Source: Apiosordaria backusii
Taxonomy: Eukaryota > Ascomycota > Sordariomycetes > Sordariales > Lasiosphaeriaceae
Assembly (NCBI GenBank): GCA_030549205.1
Contig: JAUKTV010000002.1
Span: 1,240,001-1,304,000, forward strand
Direction of reading: 5' to 3'
DNA length: 64,000 bases
Each line of letters starts with the position of its first letter. Within the stretch, counting starts at the first letter, position 1. Positions 1-13,000 of this stretch are shown here, one piece after another. The position numbers and the translations under genes are program-made. The notes under the pieces are model-generated. The model had not been told where the DNA came from. It made no database searches and was given only the letters and a program-made list of their open reading frames with translations.

Positions 1-3000
1 GTTAAAAAGAGGCTTAGAGAGGCTGTATATTTAAGAAGGCTATTAAAAATATCCTTAATACTACTATAGACTACTATAGTAAATTGCTTTAGGTAGTATT
101 AAAATGGTATGTTAGGCTAGGTTATATAGGCCTAACATTACTAAAAAAGACTAGTAAAATTACTACTAGGCTTCCAAACTTAGATTAAATTAAAGAAGTA
201 GATTTTTAATACTTGGCCTATAATAAAGCTAAGGCAGTAAGAAGGCTTTAATTTTCTACTATTCTAAACCCTCTTAAGGTTTTAGGTTCTATTAAAGGCG
301 ATACTTTTAAAATCAAGCCTATACCCTATAATAGGCTTTCTATAATGTTAATTTTAATAGACTAAAAATCCCAGTTTAAGTAGGCCTTTTACTTATTAAA
401 CGCTAAAGGACTAACTATATTAAGTATTATAAAAGGCTTTTTTAAAGGCCTAAAGAACTGTTATAATAGGTACTTTATCTATTTCTATTATAATAGTAGG
501 AAGGAAATTAACTATAAATTATAGGCCTAGTTTTCTATTAAAGGTATTGAATTTTCTACTTTTAAGCCTTATATTTATAAGTAAAATGGCTTAATTAAAC
601 GTTCTATTAAAGTATTTTTAGACCGGTTATAGGCTATAATAGTATTATTATAGCTCTTCCAATACTTATAGTACTATATAGCGCCTATAGTATTTAAATT
701 AGTTAACTATACAGTAGTTAGTAATAGGGACCTAACTTTCTATTAAATGTTCTATAATAAATTAAAGCCTTTTCTTTTTTATAAGCCAGACTTAAGCCGG
801 TTTAAAGCTATAGGCTTTTCTATAAAGCTTTTTATTTTAATTGAAAAAAGGTCTAAAGCTTTAAAACTATAGGCCTATATAAAGCCTAATAAACTACTGA
901 CTATCTTTAAAAGTAAGATCTATTAAGTATAGATACCGGTTAAAAGGGCAGTAGTAAAATCTTCCTTTATAAATATAGTAAACGAACCTACTATAATTTA
1001 AAGTATTATTGCTATTTTAAAAGGGGATTTAGGCCGAGGGAGGGTAGAGTTATTATAATTAGTAAATGAAAATAGCGACCTATACTTTAAATACAACTTG
1101 GACAGTTAATTAAGTTTGGAAATTGACTAAAAGGCTAATATTAAAAAATTCTCTAATAGTAAACTAATCAGTAGGCCTACTATTTAAAAGGCTATAATTA
1201 ATAGTAGCCTAAAGCCTTTTAATAGGCCTATTATAGGCTTTAAGGTCAGCTTAGAATCCCTTATTAAAGACTACTTATTAATAGAAGTAGAAGAACTATA
1301 TTTAAGTATAAGTAAAGATATTAAAATAGGCACTAGCTAATTTATTAAATTAATATTAACTAAGGCTAAAGCCTATTACTATAGGGTCTTTAAAGGTACT
1401 TCTAGTATTAATTTATTACCTTAAATACTAAAATAAGTGCTAAAGAACCTTGAAAAATCTTATTAATTAGAGGCTATATATAGCGAATTTAAGTAAATAG
1501 TTAATTAAAGAATCTTTAAGTTTCTTTCTTAAAGTACTTTCTTTAAAGACCGTACATTATTAACTAGTAGGTTAATACTATATAAAAAGACTGATAAAGA
1601 AAATAGGCTTTTAAAGTTTAAAGTTAGGCTAGTTATTAAAGGATTTTTATAAAAGAAAGGCCTAGATTTTATAAAGACCTTTACCTCTATTACTATACTA
1701 CTTATTTAGTATATACTGCTAACTATAGTAGCTTTATTAAATTAGAAAATAGAGCAGATCGATTTTATAAGGACATTTCTTAATAGCTATTTAAAAGAGA
1801 AGAATTATATAGTAATACTTAAAGGCTTTTATAAGTTCTATTAATTAGCAGACTTAGCCATTAAAGCTAAGTTATATAGGTAAGGCTTTAAGCTTAAAAC
1901 TAGCTAAATAATTCGCCTTTTTAAAGCCTTATATAGCTTAAAGTAAAGCCTTAGACTTTAATAAACTAAACTTACTAAGCTATTAAAAGAAGAGGGTTTT
2001 ATAGTATTAATTTCTAACTTTACTGTCTTTTATAATCTTAAAGCTAGGATTTTTATAGTAACCTATATTAATAATTATTTAATTATTGGCTTTAATAAGG
2101 CCTATATTTAACAGCTTAAAAAAAGCTTAAATAAGGTTTACTTAATAGAAAATAAAAGGCCGGCTTCCTTTTTTTAAAGGTCTAAATAATAAGAGATAAA
2201 CGTCGCTCCCTTCTATAGTTTAGCTAAGCCTAATATATATAAAAAGTAATTAAGACCTTTAACTTTAAAAATAGCTATAAAATACTAGTTCCTTTATAGC
2301 TTAAAATAGTAACTTAATATAAGGACCTTGAACTAAAAGAAAGCCCTATAAGTAAGTTAGATTATATACTATTCTAGTATATAGTAGGTACTATAATATA
2401 TCTAATAACCTAAATAAAGCCTAATATTGCTTTTACAGTATAGTAGCTTTTAAAGAGTATATAATAGTCTACTATAGTAAGCCTAAATGCCGTTAAAAAC
2501 CTTCTAAAGTATTTAAACAGTATAGAGAATTTAGTAATTACTTATAGCTATATTACTAAACTTATTAAAAAAGAGGGTACTATAGTACTTATAGGCTTTG
2601 TAGATTCAGACTTTATAAGGGACTTAAAGGACTTAAAATCCACCTATAGCTTTATATTTAAAGTAGCTAAAGGCCCTATAAGCTGGAAATTAAAGAAGGC
2701 TAGTACTATAAGCCTCTTTACTTTAAAGGCTAAAACCAATATACTTATTAAAGCTATTTATAAGGCTCTATAGATTAGAGAGGTTTATAAGAAGTTAGGG
2801 TATACTTTAGTAAGCTTTACCCTTTTATATAGTGACAATACTAGCTCTATAACTATTGCCTATAACCTAGCCTTTTATAATTGTATTAAATATATACTAT
2901 TAAAATACTATTAAATTAAGAAATAAGTTAAGGTATTATAGGTTATTATTAATTACCTAAATACTAAATAAATACCGGCTAATAGACTAATTAAACCATT

Positions 3001-3291
3001 AGCCAGTTAAAAATTCAAAACCTTTATAGGTCTTTTAGGCTTAAAGAATAGGTCTATAAAAGAAAAGTTAATAAAAGAATAGATTAGAAAACTACCTTCT
3101 TTATATTTAATTTTCCTTTATAATTTAGCTTATAAAAGTAATTGCTTAACGATTAAATATATAGGCCTTAACGCCTTATATACCTTATATTTTAGTTTTT
3201 TAATTAGCTAGTTAGTTTATTAGTTTTAGCTTACTACAGTAGACTTTAGATTTAAATCTAGGCCTACTACTTACTATAAGTAAAGGAAAGA
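1..3291 (+). mobile_element. Ty1/copia retrotransposon pol, RIP-degraded, 5' part outside window
   Basis: Reading the plus strand through many stop codons recovers a copia-type polymerase. Around 1610-1700 a frame reads KVRLVIKGF, a stop, then KKGLDFIKTFTSI, matching the copia reverse-transcriptase start (usually KARLVxKG...GxDYxETFAP). At 1740-1840 an IDFIRTFLNSYLKE stretch follows, and at about 1915-1960 LFKALYSLKQS. The RNase H segment LYSDNTSSITIAYN lies near 2822-2865. The stops are mostly TAG/TAA at expected Gln codons, as C-to-T changes would give. The integrase part should lie in 1-1500 but is too decayed to delimit. The gene order and the purine-rich AAAGGAAAG at 3282-3290, just before the LTR, fit the 3' half of a copia element. 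It is non-functional. Confidence 0.8.
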
Positions 3292-4125
3292 TATTAAATT
3301 AGGTCCCTATAAGGCCTAAGTTTATAGTAGATAGCTGCTATTATACTATATAGTAGAAGCTTAAGTTAAAAAGTCTACCTGTCAGTTACCCGGCACTTAC
3401 CCAGTACCTTACTTCACTATAGGGCTATTTAAAGGCCTATATCCTATTAACTAGTAGGCCAAATTGCCTGTAATTTTATATTTAAGCTATTAAGGCCTAT
3501 TACTGTAGGCAGTATAAGTAGCCTAACCCTAACCCTACGTTAACCTATACTTTAGGTTAAGGGTGCTTGGTTTCGCAGCCCTTTTATATAGCTGTAAGTC
3601 GATTTTTAAAGAGCTGTGAACTACGTTAATTTAACTGCCTATAAAACCTGTAATTAACTACTGGGCTGGCCAAATTGGCCAAGAATTGGTAGGCCTATAG
3701 TTAAGTAAGTATATTACTACTATACTAAATTATAGGCCTATAGGCCCTATAGGTCAGAAACTACAGAAGGCTTAGCAAGTGGTTTATAGGGCTTGGCAAA
3801 CTTCGGGTTTAACCAAGCTATACTCTAGCCCATCTGCCCGCTAAGATATACAAGGTACCGTACGTCAGTCGGTAGGTATACAGTAGAGGTCGAGTATAAA
3901 CTCTACTATAGAGACTATTATAGTAGATTTATAGAAGGCTAGCACTATAATACAATTGTTTACCTACTATATTTCTATTCTACAGTACCTGCATGGTACT
4001 ATATTCTAGTACCCCAGTACTAAGCTATAGGTAATACGCGTAAGACTTCCCCTGTACTGTGAGCTAGTGTGTAAGCACTAATTACAGAGCCCTTAGGCCT
4101 GTAATTCGCCATATCTATTCCAATA
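3292..4125 (+). repeat. LTR copy 1, probably the 3' LTR of the copia element
   Basis: This is an 834-bp unit repeated at 4491-5323 (inverted) and 5998-6658 (direct, truncated). Copy 3 begins TGTTAAACTAGG and copy 1 begins TATTAAATTAGG, as expected if an LTR TG start was changed to TA by RIP. The right end reads ATTCCAATA where an unmutated LTR would end in CA. A terminal palindrome (ATTACAG...CTGTAAT) precedes the end. A purine tract sits directly upstream. It contains CCTAACCCTAACCCT at 3522-3536, identical in motif to fungal telomere repeats. It is assigned as an LTR because it follows copia RNase H and is repeated; no second full element confirms this. Confidence 0.7.
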
Positions 4126-4490
4126 CTTATAAAAGTAAGGAAGGCTTTTTTAAAGCTATTAAAAAGAAGGATTTTTTAAGTAAAAAGTTTAAAAGTAATA
4201 ATAATAATAACCTTAATAGCCTTAGTATTTTTTTTAAAAGAAAAAGAAAAAAGACTTTAAAAAGCTTAAAGGTATTAAAGAAAGGTTTGTAGTTAAGGAT
4301 TTATTTATTAATAAGCTTTTATAATTTAACTTTAAAGGTTTTTAAAAACTTTAATAATAATAATAATAACGATAGTATTTATATAATATTTATAAAATTT
4401 ATTAAAGGTATTAAAGATTTTAAAAGTAAAGCTTTAATAGTACTTTCTTTAAAGGATATTTTTTTATATAATATTAAGTTTATTAACTAT
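4126..4490. other. AT-rich spacer between inverted LTR copies
   Basis: About 365 bp of A/T-rich DNA with AATAATAATAA runs separates the two oppositely oriented LTR copies. I see no coding signal in it. It is the loop of a potential 2-kb foldback structure. Confidence 0.6.
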
Positions 4491-5323
4491 TATTGAAATA
4501 GGTATGGCTAATTACAGGCCTAAGGGCCCTGTAATTAGTAGTCACACACTAGCTTACAGTGCAGTAGAAGTCTTATGCGTAATACCTATAGCTCAGTGCT
4601 GGGGTACTAGAATATAGTACCTTGTAGGTACTGTAGGATAGAAATATAGTGGGTAAATAATTGTATTGTAGTACTAGCCTTCTGTAAATCCACTGTAATA
4701 ATCTCTATAGTAAGGTTTGTACTTAACCTCTACTGTATACCCACTGACTAATGTACGGTGCCTTATATACCCTAACAGGTAGATAGGCTAAAGTACAGCT
4801 AGTTAACCCCAAAGTTTGCTAAGCTGTATAAACTACTTACTAAGCCCTCTATAACTTCAGACCTATAGGGCCGATACGCATATAATTTAGTATAATAATA
4901 ATATACCTACTTAGCTATAGGCCTACTAATTCTAGGCCAATTTGGCTTGTCCAGTGGTTGGCTACAGGTCTTCCAGGCAGCTAAGTTAACGTAGTTTACA
5001 GCTCTTTAATAATCGACTTACAGCTATATAAAAGGGCCGTGAAACCCAACACCCTTAACCTAAAGTACAGGTCATCGTAGGGTTAGAGTTAGGCCACTTA
5101 TACTGCCTACAGTAGTAGGCCTTAATAGCTTGAATATAAAATTACAGGCAGTTTGGCCTACTGGTTAGTAGAATGCAGGCCTTTGAATAGCCCTGCAGTG
5201 AAGTAAGGTGCTGGCCAAGTGCCGGGTAGCTGACGGGTAGGCTTTCTAACTTAAGCTTCCACTATATAGTATAATAGCAGCTACTTACTATAAACTTAGG
5301 CCTCACAGGGACCTAGTTTAATA
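4491..5323 (-). repeat. LTR copy 2, inverted
   Basis: The reverse complement aligns over its full length with 3292-4125, from a TATTAAACTAGG start (at 5323) to a TTTCAATA end (at 4491). It keeps more G and C than copy 1, so it is less mutated. The telomere-like motif is present as TAGGGTTAGAGTTAGG at 5079-5094. No matching 5-bp target duplication is visible at its borders (actat on the left, aatat on the right), so it is an old solo LTR or part of a rearranged element. Confidence 0.75.
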
Positions 5324-5997
5324 AATATATAGCCTTCTTAAATCTCTTTTTAATTAAGTAAGCCAGGATTATTTAAGTTATTAAGGCCTTTTATAGGCTA
5401 ACGAAGCTTTTTAATAAGTCTGCTTTAATTAGATCCTTTAAAGCTGGGGTTACTCAAGCTATTAAGGCCTTCTATAGGCTAATGGAGCTTTATTTCTTTA
5501 GGTATATCCTAGCTATAGCCTTCCTTATAGCCTTACTTAAACCTTTTAAGCCTATAAGGCTTTACCTTTTACGCATTTAAATTAAAGCTAATAGCGCTAT
5601 CGCTATTTAGCTTTATAGCCCTATTACTAAGCCTTCGAAGGTCTAAATCGACCTTTAAATACTATCTTTTTAAAATAAAAGCCTATTAAGAAGCTCTATT
5701 ATTAATTTTCACTTCTGACTAATAACGTTGAAACTTATATTATAGTAAATAATAGGCTTTCTTACCTTCTATAATTTTAAGAAAAAGCCTAAAGCTTTAA
5801 AATTAAATACTACTATTAAGGCCTTATTAAGCCTATAAAGTACTTCCTTTTTAACCTAACCGCCAGCTTTATAGTATAGTATACTATTAAAAAAGTTAAT
5901 ATTAAACTAAGGGATCTATAAAGTATTTTTAAGTTTAAGTTTAGTATATTTAGGAGGTTTTATATATAAAAGTACTATAAATATAGCGATTTTAAAG
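5324..5997. other. RIP-degraded DNA between LTR copies 2 and 3
   Basis: AT-rich stretch containing two similar segments (around 5370-5410 and 5455-5490, both with ATTAAGGCCTTxTATAGGCTAA). It could be internal retroelement sequence (gag or leader), but I could not recognise a protein. Confidence 0.4.
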
Positions 5998-6658
5998 TGT
6001 TAAACTAGGTCCCTGTGAGGCCTAAGTTTACAGTAGGTGGCTGCTATTATACTACGTGGTGGAAGCTTAAGTGGGAAAGCCTACCCGTCAGCTACCCGGC
6101 ACTTGCCCAGTACCTTACTTCACTGCAGGGCTATTTAAAGGCCTACATCTTACTAACCAGTAGGCTAAACTGCCTGTAATTTTATATTTAGGCTACTAAG
6201 GCCCTCTACTATAGGCAGTATAAGTGGCCTAACCCTAACCCTATGATAACCTGCACTTTAGGTTGAGGGTGTCGGGTTTTGCGGCCCTTTTGTATAGCCG
6301 TGAGTCGATTATTAGAAAGTTATGAACTATACTAACTTAACTGTCTATAAGACCTATAGCCAACTACTAGATTGGCTAAATTAGCTTCAAATTAGTAAGC
6401 TTATAGTTAAGTAGGTATATTACTACTATACTAAATTATAGGCCTATAGGGCTTATAGGTCTAGAGCTATAGAGGGCTTAGTAAGTAGTTTATAGGGCTT
6501 AATAAACCTTGGGGTTAACCAAGCTATACTTTAGCCTATTTGCCCGCTAGGATGTACAAGGCACTGTACGTTAGTCGGTAGGTATATAGTAGAGGTCAAG
6601 GATAAACTCTATTATAGAGATTATTACAGTGGATTTATAGAAGGCTAGCACTATAATT
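5998..6658 (+). repeat. LTR copy 3, truncated at its right end
   Basis: Direct copy of the LTR family. It starts with an intact TGTTAAACTAGG and runs colinear with copy 1 to the segment GAAGGCTAGCACTATAAT. It then stops about 165 bp before the expected end, where gypsy-like sequence begins. The telomere-like CCTAACCCTAACCCTA is at 6229-6244. Truncation by insertion of the downstream gypsy element is possible, but the missing end was not found on its other side. Confidence 0.7.
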
Positions 6659-9600
6659 AATAATATTAACTAAATAGCTTAGGATTAAAGATTATTTTAA
6701 GATTTAATAATGCCAGCTTTAAAGGTAAGTAGTTAAAGCTTTAATATTAAAGGATAAGTAAAAATAAAAGGTAAATAGAAAGTTAAATAAAAAGTTAAAT
6801 AAAAAGCTAAAGGTAAAGGCAATTAGAATAATATATACAAAGGTAAATAAAGTAATAAATATAATAATAGATTTAAAAAGAAAGTTAAAGATAAAGTTAA
6901 TAATAAAGGTAGAGGTCTTTATAATCTATTTTAATAGCTAAATCTTACTATAATAATAGGGCTATTTAAGTATTTAATTAAAGTAACTGAATAAAATAAT
7001 ATTAATAACTTATTATATTAATAATAAAAACAAATAGTATAAGGACTTATAAACTAAAAGCTTTAGAATATTAAATACTTTTATTTTACTAATTATAATA
7101 ATAATAATAAGAAGATAATTAAAGAAGGTAAATGCTAAGTCTTTAAAACAGTCGAACTGTTTATTAATTCGATTAAAGATATAATAGTAAACTTAATAAA
7201 AAAAAACATATTTAAAAAAGAAATCCGATTACTATTATATAGTAGTATAGTAAAGTAATATATATATAAGCTTTTTAAATAGGATAGAAATTTTCTTAAA
7301 AAGGATATAGAGTATTAAGTATATATACTGTTAAACCACTTTAATATATCCTAATATATTACTATTTAAAAGTTCCTTAAATATATATATATTAGGAAAT
7401 TAGTAAAGTAAGGTAAGCCAATTAAAGAATATATAGTAATAAAAGTATAGTTTATTAAGGCAATTAGGATCTATAATATAAACTAAATTAAAAACTAGAT
7501 TTTTAATAGTATTTATTTTAGCTTATACTAACTCTTTTAGCCTTTTAAATAAAAGTTACTGTCTTAATATCTTATCTATTTTAATAATAAAGCTAAATAC
7601 TATATTAAAACAGTCTAATTTACCCTACTACTTTATAAAAATTAACTCTTTATAGTTAATATAGTATTAAAAATCTATACCTATAATATTAAAGCTATTA
7701 AAAGAAGAAATCCTAGTCTAATACGTTTTAATTTTAATAATTATATTAAAATATATTAACTTAAAAAAGGCAATTAATATAATAGTAGTACTTATGGTAA
7801 TTTTTATAATTATACTTAGTATAATAATTTTAATAATTATAATAATTATTAATATAATAGGAATTATTCTTTTATTAAAAATTTTTTCCTTTATAGAAAC
7901 TTTTCTTTATATAAACCTTATTTATTTAATAGAAACTATTCTCGGTCTTTTAAATATAATGGCTGTTAATTTAAATATATTAATAAAAGTAAGTAAAGAT
8001 ACTGTCGATATTTTAATAAAGGCTACTATAGAATATACTGTTGAGTTAAAAATAACGTTAGTAGTTACTAAATTAATAAGTAATATACCACTTTAAATAA
8101 CCCTAATAGTACTAATTAAAAAAGAGATCTTTAAGAATTTAGTTTTTTATTATTAAATAAGTAAAATAAAGACTATATAATAGATTATAGTTTAAATAAA
8201 AACTTTACTAATGCCGATAATAATAATATATTTACTTACCTTTTTATATTAATTAAAAGTAATAAATATATTAATTACTAATAAACTTAAATTAAAATCT
8301 TCTATAAAGGTAATAAATAGTAATATAAACGCTATAGTAAGATCTTTTTAAATTATATTAAGTTGCTATTATATATATATTTAGTATATTATAGTTTATA
8401 GAAAAAACCTAATAAACTATTTAAAAAGGACAAGCTATTTTAACTTCTATTATAACTATATACTAAGTATATTAGATTTAATTTAAATGCCTTTTTAAAG
8501 CTTTAAATAAAGAGAATGTTTAAGTTAGTAAAGGCCAGCTTACTTTAAAAATCAGCTTTAAAATTCTATAAGCTATCCTTTTTTAAAGATTAATAAAAGC
8601 CTTAATATCCTATTCTAAAAATAGACTATATCTATATTGTATAATTGCTTATTTTAAGGTAAATTATTAATATTAAACTAGCCTTTTATAAGTTAAAGCT
8701 ATAGTTTATTAAAAATTTATATTACTAAATACTAGTATAAGCAACTCTATAAAGTAATTAGTTAATAATATATTTAAATATAGGCTATTTTATAGTTATA
8801 ATAAATAAAGCTTAGTTTAAATAGATATACCTTAATATAAAAATTAAATAAAGAACTAAGTAAACTATAAAAGGAATTATTAAAAGGCTAGACCTTTTAA
8901 ATATAATAGATATTAATATATATATTCTTAGTATAATCAATAACTTACCTTATATCGGTAAGTTCCTGGTTTATACTTTATTAATCTTTAGACTAGCTTT
9001 AAATATACTGTTTAATATAGATTTTTTAAAAGCTAATAGAATATATATTAACTATACTATTAACCTAGTTATATTTAATATATATAAAGGTATAAATACT
9101 ATATTTAAATCGGTAATTAAGTATACTTTAGTATTTTAAAAAGTAATAGTAAGAGATTAGACATTTATTCTACCTTAAACTACTATACCGGTTTAAGTTT
9201 TATATAAAAATCTTCTTAAAATAAATAAAAGGAACTATATATTCTATATAAAGTTAAATAAAGCTTACTATATAACTTTTAATAATAGCTTTTTATATAT
9301 TATCTTTATAATTAACAATACTAATTAGCCAATAATAGTACATTACTATTAATATATTAGTAAAATTAAAGAATATATAAAAGATAGATATATAATAGTA
9401 TTATAAAAAAAAAGCACGTTCGTTAATATAGTATTAAAAATAAGCTTAAGTAATAAGTTTAAATTAATAGAAGAACTTAAAATAGTTTTAATAGTTTTAA
9501 AAATAGCAGTTAATACTATATTAAAAGAAATAGTAAAAGACAGAATAATAAAAGCCCCTTTTAAATATAGTATTAAAGAAGGTTATTATAAAGGTTTTAG

Positions 9601-12600
9601 TTTTAATAAACTAAATAATGTACCTACTATAATTATATCGAATAGCGCTATTATTATAAATATTAACCTAAGTTTAATATAGAAACTTAAATTTAATATT
9701 GAAAGCTATAAGTATTTAGATAATAGTACTATAATAATATATAAAAAGGATAAGTATATATAAATTAATTTAATTAATAGTTAGTATAATTATAAAGTAA
9801 AAGCTAAGCGTTATATATTAAGTAAAGAAGATTAGAATTTAGTATATAGAATCTTCGATAAAATATACTATTATAGAAAAGTAAGTTAAACTATTATTAC
9901 GATATTATTTAGTTGTCCAATCTTTTATATTTAAAAAGTTATAAATAGTATGTAGAAAGGTAAAATAGTAATAGATCTATACTTACTTAATAAAATAGTT
10001 GTTTTAAATAATTACCTTTTCTTTAATTAAGATAATATACTAAATATAATTATCAGTATAAATTATATTTTAGTAATCGACCTGTTTACATTTTTCTATT
10101 AATTGTCTATTTAAAAGGAGTATTAAGATAGGATAGTCTTTATTAACCTATAAGGTTTAGAAATAAGTAAAATAGCTTTAATAGGTTTTAAAAATTCCTT
10201 AATATATAGTTAGAGGTTTATAGACTGACAGTTAATAAAATATAGACGCTTTTATAAAGCCTATATCGACGATATTATAATCTTTTTTAAAATAACTGAT
10301 AACTATATATACTATATATAAATAGTACTAGATAAGCTATAAACTTTAAATCTTACTGTTAATTTTAAAAAATCCTTCTTTAGATTTCTATTAATTAAGC
10401 TATTTAATTTTTATATAAATAGCTTTAATATAGCTACTATAAAGGATAAGGTTAAAGCTATTATTATATTAACAATACTAAATAACCTATATTTATTAAA
10501 ATAGTATATTAGGATAATTAGCTTTTTAAGAAGATTTATTCTATACTATTAATAGATTATTTAACTATTAAAGGATAAAAAGGCAATTATATTAAAGAAA
10601 GTTAAAGAAAAAGATATCTATAGTAATAAGATAAAAAAAGTAAAGACTAAATATACTTTAAAAGTAAAGTATAAACTAACTATTAAAGAAATTAAAGCGT
10701 TTAAAGAACTTTAATAGTACTTTATTAAGCTTAAGTATTTAGTTTATTAAAATAGGTATAGATTAGTATTTATTAAAATCGATATATTTAAATAAAGGAT
10801 AGGCATTATAGTATTTTATATTAAAGATAATAAGTAAAACAGTAAGTTTATACTATTTAATAAGGTATAGCCTATTATATTCTTTAATAAAAAACTGTCG
10901 TTATTAGAAAAATAATACTAGCTTACTGAATTAAAGGTAGCCGATTTAATATAAATATATTATAAAGTTAAGATTTAATTGTAAATGTCAGTTAACCTAA
11001 TTATTATATTTACTAACTATAAAGTAATAAAAGTAATTATCAATACCGATATATTATTAAAGATAGTTAATTTAGTAAAATTAAATCTAAGGTTTATAAT
11101 AGTAGTAGTATATTTAGTTTAGTATTAATTAAATGTATACTATATTTTTAAAAAGCTTAATTTAGTATTGGATATACTATTAAGGCTAGAATTATTTAAG
11201 GATTAGCTATTAAACGGTAATAAGCTAGATAATATTTAAAATAAAAAGGCATTTATAGTTATATAAACTATTATAAATAACAGTTTTAAAGTAAAGCTAG
11301 TAAAAGGCTACTAATAGGATAAGAAATATACCGCTATTATTTTATTTATCCAGAAGTATAAAGACAAAACTAGATTATAAAAGAAGAAAGATAGGCTAGC
11401 CCTATTTATATTAGGATATTCTTTTAGATTAGAAGATAATATCCTATATTATATATTAAAAAATAAACTGCCTTATTTATATATCTTTAGAAATTACCTG
11501 TAAAATATTTTAAAAGTATTATATAATAATAACTATTACTTTAGCTATTAGTAAATAGCTAAAGTATTATAGGAATATAGTATTATTTAAATAACTAAAG
11601 TAATTAAAGAGTATATTAAATATTATTTAACTTATATTTATAATACTATATTTAAAGCTAAACTGCTTAGTAAATTAAATCCGGTAAACCTAAAACTAGT
11701 TTTTAAATATACTATTTGCATTGACTTTATCGTTACTTTACTAGTTATTAAGTTATTTAAAATATAGACAATACTACCTATAGGCTTTAATACTATAATA
11801 ATAATAATAGGATAGTATAATAGAAGGACAATTTTACTTTCTAATAGTATAGAATAGATAGTTAAAGAATAGGCTTATTATTTTATTATAAAATTATAAT
11901 ATAATAATTAAGGATTTCCTTTTAAAATTATTTTAAATAAAGATTTTAAATTTATAAATAAACTATAGTAAAGGATATTTAAAGTAATAAAAGCTAAACT
12001 GTAAATGACTAGCGTTTAATATTCTAAAGAAGATAGAGTATTAGAATGTAAGAATTAGGATATTAAGATTGCTATTAGATTTTATATTATAATAGATTTA
12101 AATATACTATAGTTAAATATTTTATTAGCCTTATAGTACTATCTAAATATAGTATATTTATTAGCTTTTAAAATATTACTAGCTAAGCTAGTATTAGGAT
12201 TTAAGTTAAAATTAACTATAGATTTAAACCTTAATATAATAATAAACATTAAGGTAATAATATAGTATTTACTATATAAAAAGAAGGTTAAGGTAGTAAT
12301 AGTATATACTACTGTTAATAATAAAATGCATTACGATAAAAAAAAGACTCTATATATCTTTAAAAAAGGCAATATAGTATATTTAAAGCTATATTATAAA
12401 TATATACTTTTTAATAAGCTGCTTAAAAAGTATTTATAATAAAGAATTCAGCCGTTTAAAGTTATAAAAAAGTATAGAGACTTAGTATATAAACTTAAGC
12501 TTTTAATAAGTTAAAGAGTATATTTAACAATCTTAATAACCTAGTTAGTTTTAATACCAGAAAGCCTAGATTTATATAATAGAATATTTAGAACCTTAAA

Positions 12601-13000
12601 TAGGATAATTTAAATAGAAAAAAGTAATAAGTTATTTAAAATAAATAGAATAAAGGTAAAATATATTATATAGAAAGTTAAGAAATTAAAGGTAAAATAT
12701 TTAGTATTATAGAAAGGGTACGATAAAGGCTATAATAAATAGTAGTATAAAGTAGCTCTATTAAAAACGGTATTAAATATAGTATATAAATATAAATTAT
12801 AGTATCTATTTAAAAAGAATAAACTTATTAAGGAACTTAAAAAGAGAGGACATTTACCGAAGAAAAAAAAATAAGCTTAATAGCTTTAAAGGAGGTATTA
12901 AATAGTTAAGGTAAGAAGGTTATAATTATATTGAAGACTAATATTAAAGTGGCTATTAAAAATAAAAGGCTAAATTAGCCTAATAGTAAGTCGAGGCTAG
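6659..13000 (+). mobile_element. Ty3/gypsy retrotransposon, heavily RIP-degraded
   Basis: A gypsy-type polyprotein can be followed through stops on the plus strand. The reverse transcriptase active-site box reads AYIDDIIIFF at 10259-10288. Before it is a stretch like VIDLFTFFYQLSI...GFKNSLIYS, matching fungal gypsy RT of the 'GYKNSPAYVQRQID' type. RNase H should follow at about 10.7-11.3 kb and the integrase at about 11.4-12.5 kb (a weak NILYYILKNKLPYL zinc-finger entry and a LVFKYTICIDFIVTLL core). The 6.7-8.2 kb part would be gag; short open frames there are chance frames in A/T sequence. No LTRs could be delimited. Not functional. Confidence 0.75.

Noticed and set aside
3522..3536. Telomere repeats as evidence of a chromosome end or internal telomere
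   Set aside because: The motif has only two to three units, sits at the same place in every LTR copy, and is flanked by LTR sequence, so it belongs to the repeat.
7794..8096. 100-codon hydrophobic frame as a membrane protein
   Set aside because: The Ile/Leu run is what ATA/ATT/TTA-rich DNA encodes; it lies in the decayed gypsy element.
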